DNA of 64,000 nucleotides from Pseudoxanthomonas japonensis. Lineage in GTDB: Bacteria; Pseudomonadota; Gammaproteobacteria; Xanthomonadales; Xanthomonadaceae. Within the stretch, counting starts at the first letter, position 1. The number at the start of each line of letters is the position of its first letter. A program made the position numbers and the translations under genes. The notes beneath the pieces were generated by a model. It did not search any database, had not been told where the DNA came from, and worked only from the letters and a program-made list of their open reading frames with translations. Of this stretch, positions 61,223-64,000 are shown piece after piece. The stretch is taken from positions 173,481 through 237,480 of the forward strand of contig NZ_PDWW01000003.1 of the NCBI RefSeq assembly GCF_010093445.1, read 5' to 3'.

Positions 61223-63274
61223 ATGCATCCGTTCCACTTCCGTCGTCCCCTGGTCGTCGCGATCGCTTTCGCGTGCGCCGCGCCCGCCGTGCTCCATGCC
61301 GAGGCGATGGGCGAGGCTGCCACGCTCGACCGCGTCGTCGTGATCGCCACGCCCGTCTCGCCGTTGACCTACGAAACCGATCCGACCCTGCCGCGCCAGC
61401 CGGTGCCGGCCAGCGACGGGGCCGACTACCTGAAAACCATCCCCGGCTTCACCGCGCTGCGCAACGGCGGCACCAACGGCGATCCTGTGCTGCGTGGCAT
61501 GTTCGGTTCGCGGCTCAACCTGCTCACCAACGACGGCAGCATGCCGGGCGCGTGTCCCGCGCGCATGGACAACCCGTTGTCCTACGTGGCGCCGGAAACC
61601 TACGACCGCCTGGTGGTGGTGAAGGGTCCCCAGACCGTGCTCTGGGGGCCGGGCGCATCCGCCGGCACGGTCCGCTTCGAGCGCGACACGCCGCGCTTCG
61701 ACACGCCGGGGCTGCGAATCGACGGCAGCCTGTTGGCCGGCTCGCACGGCCGCAACGACCAGGTGATCGATGCGACTGCCGGTGCACCGCAGGGGTACGC
61801 GCGCCTGAGCGCCAACCGTTCCGACGCGGACGATTACCGTGACGGCGACGGCCGGCGCGTGCCGTCGGCGTGGAAGAAGTGGAACGCCGACCTGGCCCTG
61901 GGATGGACGCCGGATGCCGATACCGTGCTCGAGCTCAATGCAGGCGTCGGCGATGGCGAGGCGCGCTATGCCGGCCGTGGCATGGACGGCTCGATGTTCC
62001 GGCGCGACAGCCTCGCGCTGCGCTTCGAGAAGCGCGATCTCCCAGGCGTGCTGGATACGGTCGAAGCCAGCGTGTTCCGCAATGAAGCCGACCACGTGAT
62101 GGACAACTACACGCTGCGCGAACCCAACCCGATGAGCGCCATGCCGATGCCGGTGGCGGCGAACGTCGATCGCCGCACCGAGGGCGGTCGGGCGGCGCTG
62201 GCGGCGAAGGGCGACCGGTGGGCGCTCACCGGCGGTGTCGATGCGCAGCGCAGCCGGCATCGCCAGCGCAGTGCGATGGGGGTGGATGCGTATCGTGCCG
62301 AGCCCTGGGAAACCGATGCGGAGTTCCAGACGCGCGGCGTCTTCGCTGAAGGGACATGGCATGCGGCCGAGCGCCGTCGACTGGTGGTGGGCGCGCGCGC
62401 CGATCGCGTCGACGTGCAGGATCGCCGGGCGACCGCGGGCATGATGGGCATGCCGAATCCGACCGCGGGGCAGACGCGCAGGCAGACGTTGCCGGGCGGG
62501 TTCGTACGCTTCGAGCACGATGTCGCCGCCGTGCCCGTCACCTGGTACGCCGGCGTCGGCCACACCGAGCGCATGCCGGACTACTGGGAGCTGTTCTCCG
62601 CCGACATGGGGCCGATGGGCGCGCCGAACGCCTTCGCCGGCCTCGCCCCCGAGAAGACCACGCAGCTCGACATCGGCCTGCAGTACCGCAGCACGCGGCT
62701 GGATGCGTGGGTATCGGCCTACGCCGGCCGCATCGACGACTACCTGCTGTTCTCGTACATGGCGGGCGGGATGATGGGCCCGATGTCGGCGGTGTCGAAC
62801 GTGGATGCGCGCGTACGCGGTGCCGAAGCCGGCATCGGCTGGCGGCCGGGCGACGGCTGGACGCTGGGAGGCACCCTGGCCCACGCCTGGGGCGAGAACC
62901 GCGACAGCGGCGGCGCCTTGCCGCAGATGCCGCCGCTGGAGGCGCGCCTGACCGCCGCGTACGAAGGTCCGCGCTGGAGCGCGGGCGTGCTGTTGCGCGC
63001 CGTCGCGCGGCAGGACCGCGTGGCCATCGGCCAGGGCAACGTGGTCGGGCGTGATCTCGGCCCCAGCGCGGGGTTCGCAACGCTGGCGCTCAACGGCGGC
63101 TATCGCTTCAATGACCGGGTCAAGCTGATCGCGGGCATCGACAACGTGTTCGACCGCACGTACGCCGAACACCTCAACCTTTCCGGCAGCGCCGATTTCG
63201 GCTATCCGGCCGAACCGGTGCGCATCCATGAGCCCGGTCGCACCGCGTGGTTGAAGCTGCACCTGGCGTACTGA
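61223..63274 (+). CDS. Copper TonB-dependent receptor (OprC/NosA type)
   Basis: The 683-residue receptor has a signal peptide ending near LHA-E, a motif TLDRVVVIATPVSP, a plug and a barrel. Copper features are the GSMPGACPARMD segment (M107, C111, M115) characteristic of OprC/NosA, and Met-rich loops (AMPMPV, MMGMPN, MGPMGA, MAGGMMGPMS). The last is a likely external metal trap. GGAG is 6 bases before the ATG. It is the last gene of the copper cluster. NosA is linked to N2O reductase in other bacteria; no nos genes are in the window. Confidence 0.93.
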   Translation: MHPFHFRRPLVVAIAFACAAPAVLHAEAMGEAATLDRVVVIATPVSPLTYETDPTLPRQPVPASDGADYLKTIPGFTALRNGGTNGDPVLRGMFGSRLNLLTNDGSMPGACPARMDNPLSYVAPETYDRLVVVKGPQTVLWGPGASAGTVRFERDTPRFDTPGLRIDGSLLAGSHGRNDQVIDATAGAPQGYARLSANRSDADDYRDGDGRRVPSAWKKWNADLALGWTPDADTVLELNAGVGDGEARYAGRGMDGSMFRRDSLALRFEKRDLPGVLDTVEASVFRNEADHVMDNYTLREPNPMSAMPMPVAANVDRRTEGGRAALAAKGDRWALTGGVDAQRSRHRQRSAMGVDAYRAEPWETDAEFQTRGVFAEGTWHAAERRRLVVGARADRVDVQDRRATAGMMGMPNPTAGQTRRQTLPGGFVRFEHDVAAVPVTWYAGVGHTERMPDYWELFSADMGPMGAPNAFAGLAPEKTTQLDIGLQYRSTRLDAWVSAYAGRIDDYLLFSYMAGGMMGPMSAVSNVDARVRGAEAGIGWRPGDGWTLGGTLAHAWGENRDSGGALPQMPPLEARLTAAYEGPRWSAGVLLRAVARQDRVAIGQGNVVGRDLGPSAGFATLALNGGYRFNDRVKLIAGIDNVFDRTYAEHLNLSGSADFGYPAEPVRIHEPGRTAWLKLHLAY

Positions 63275-63343
63275 GCGGGCTTTCGCATCGGCTTCCGTCG
63301 TCTTGGCTACGATGGCAGCCTGATCGTCGGGGAGATGCGCCGC

Positions 63344-64000
63344 ATGCGGGGTCTGGATTTCAGTTCATGGCAGGGCCTGCTGACCACCCTGGCGGGGCTG
63401 GCGCTGATCACGCTGATCGGCGTCGGCATCCGCCTGCTGGTGATGCAGACGGTGCAGGAGCGGCGGGCGCGCGAGAACCGCCAGATCAACGAGCGCCTGC
63501 GCACGCTGATCGCCGCCTACAAGACGCTGGGTGGCTCGTTCACCGGCGATCTCGACGTCGATCCCACGCATCTGCGCGACCTGCGCCAGCGGGCGCGCGA
63601 GGGCGGTCTCGATATCGTCGATGACGGCAGTGATCGTTCGCGGCGCATCCGCGATGCGGTCGAAGCGGCGTTGTCGGACGTCATCCTGCTCGGTACCGAC
63701 GATCAGGTGCGGCTTGCCGCGCAGGCGGCCACCGATCTCGCTGCCGGGCGCCCCGTCCAGACGCATGCGCTGGTGGTGTCGCTGCGCGACTTCATCCGCG
63801 GCGTGCTGGACCTGGAACCGATCCCCGTCGGGCTCGACATTCCCCGCCAGGGTCCGGCACGGCCGGTCGCGGCAAAAGGGAAGGGCGAGGGCGGCAAGGG
63901 TGAAGGCCGCGGCGACGGCGGGCGCGGTGGTGGAGGCGGTGCGGGCGGGATGGACCGTACTGACGTGGTCATCGTTCCTGCGCGCGTGCCCTATTTCAAA
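63344..64000 (+). CDS. Membrane protein with coiled and Gly/Lys-rich region, 3' end missing
   Basis: An open frame runs from the ATG at 63344 past the right edge (219 codons visible). It has one N-terminal membrane helix (LLTTLAGLALITLIGVGI), a charged helical part with ERRARENRQINERLRTLIAAYK, a folded region (LGTDDQVRLAAQAATDL, LVVSLRDFIRGVL) and a Gly/Lys/Asp-rich linker (KGKGEGGKGEGRGDGGRGGG). No family recognised. GGGGAG is 9 bases upstream; an ATG at 63335 is also possible. Confidence 0.7.
   Translation, partial: MRGLDFSSWQGLLTTLAGLALITLIGVGIRLLVMQTVQERRARENRQINERLRTLIAAYKTLGGSFTGDLDVDPTHLRDLRQRAREGGLDIVDDGSDRSRRIRDAVEAALSDVILLGTDDQVRLAAQAATDLAAGRPVQTHALVVSLRDFIRGVLDLEPIPVGLDIPRQGPARPVAAKGKGEGGKGEGRGDGGRGGGGGAGGMDRTDVVIVPARVPYFK

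Noticed and set aside
58044..63262. Two long minus-strand frames opposite the TonB receptors
   Set aside because: Composition typical of antisense frames, and the receptors on the plus strand are clear.
1..64000. CRISPR arrays, tRNA or rRNA genes, insertion sequences, prophage structural genes
   Set aside because: No regular short repeats, cloverleaf-like segments, transposase motifs or phage morphogenesis genes were seen.

Overview
The window is about 68 % GC, dense in genes and chromosomal. Gene content and order (rpoE-rseA-mucD-lepA-lepB-DUF4845-rnc-era-recO; nagZ next to S-methyl-5'-thioinosine phosphorylase; a desT/desC/desB-like desaturase locus; copper TonB receptors; many lipoproteins) point to Xanthomonadaceae, most like Pseudoxanthomonas, Stenotrophomonas or Lysobacter. 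The genus is inferred from protein resemblance only. I saw no rRNA, tRNA, CRISPR array, insertion sequence or prophage structural gene.

Layout. 1-6462: a c-di-GMP operon on the minus strand (cupredoxin-like protein, membrane GGDEF-EAL protein, DUF3034), nitronate monooxygenase, a YCII protein, and topoisomerase IB with a small acidic partner. 6579-9115: two serine hydrolases separated by 464 bases without a recognisable gene. 9292-17733: a minus-strand membrane protein and a PhoB-type winged helix fused to a membrane Ser/Thr kinase with a TPR-like C-terminus, divergent from a plus-strand run of six envelope genes (OmpA-like protein, three lipoproteins, DUF4282, thioredoxin-fold/SH3 protein). 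The spacer between them holds a PhoB-style tandem direct repeat. 17897-21269: small genes, a GNAT enzyme and a FadJ-like beta-oxidation protein.

21443-30214 is the core envelope-stress and translation block: sigma-E with a recognisable autoregulatory promoter, RseA, a MucD/DegP protease that carries a lipobox, EF4, signal peptidase I, DUF4845, RNase III, Era and RecO. 30220-35704 holds a REC-Hpt protein, RlmD followed by a diverged second copy of its own last 18 codons, a CYTH phosphatase, NagZ, a linked purine-salvage pair (HGPRT plus methylthioinosine phosphorylase), and a cold-shock gene with promoter and terminator. 35762-44585 has a FAD monooxygenase whose C-terminus is encoded by a REP-like repeat, an AidB-like protein, an L,D-transpeptidase, the desaturase locus with its TetR regulator and operator, and an MsbA-type exporter.

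44608-52411: a REP-like inverted pair, an IMPACT/YigZ protein, an ECF sigma/anti-sigma pair, a soluble GAF-GAF-GGDEF-EAL protein, a VWA lipoprotein and RraB. The anti-sigma and the VWA lipoprotein share a TonB-box-like motif although neither is a receptor. 52474-54837 is a low-GC three-gene cassette: a lipoprotein with a calcium-loop motif, a signal-peptide-less GH19 muramidase, and a coiled-coil membrane protein. It looks like an antibacterial effector/immunity module and is the best candidate for an undescribed system here. 54997-64000: XseA, then a copper-handling cluster (His/Met/Cys-rich BNR-type lipoprotein, DUF2946, TonB receptor, small membrane protein, PCu(A)C chaperone, OprC/NosA-type receptor), then a truncated membrane protein at the right edge.
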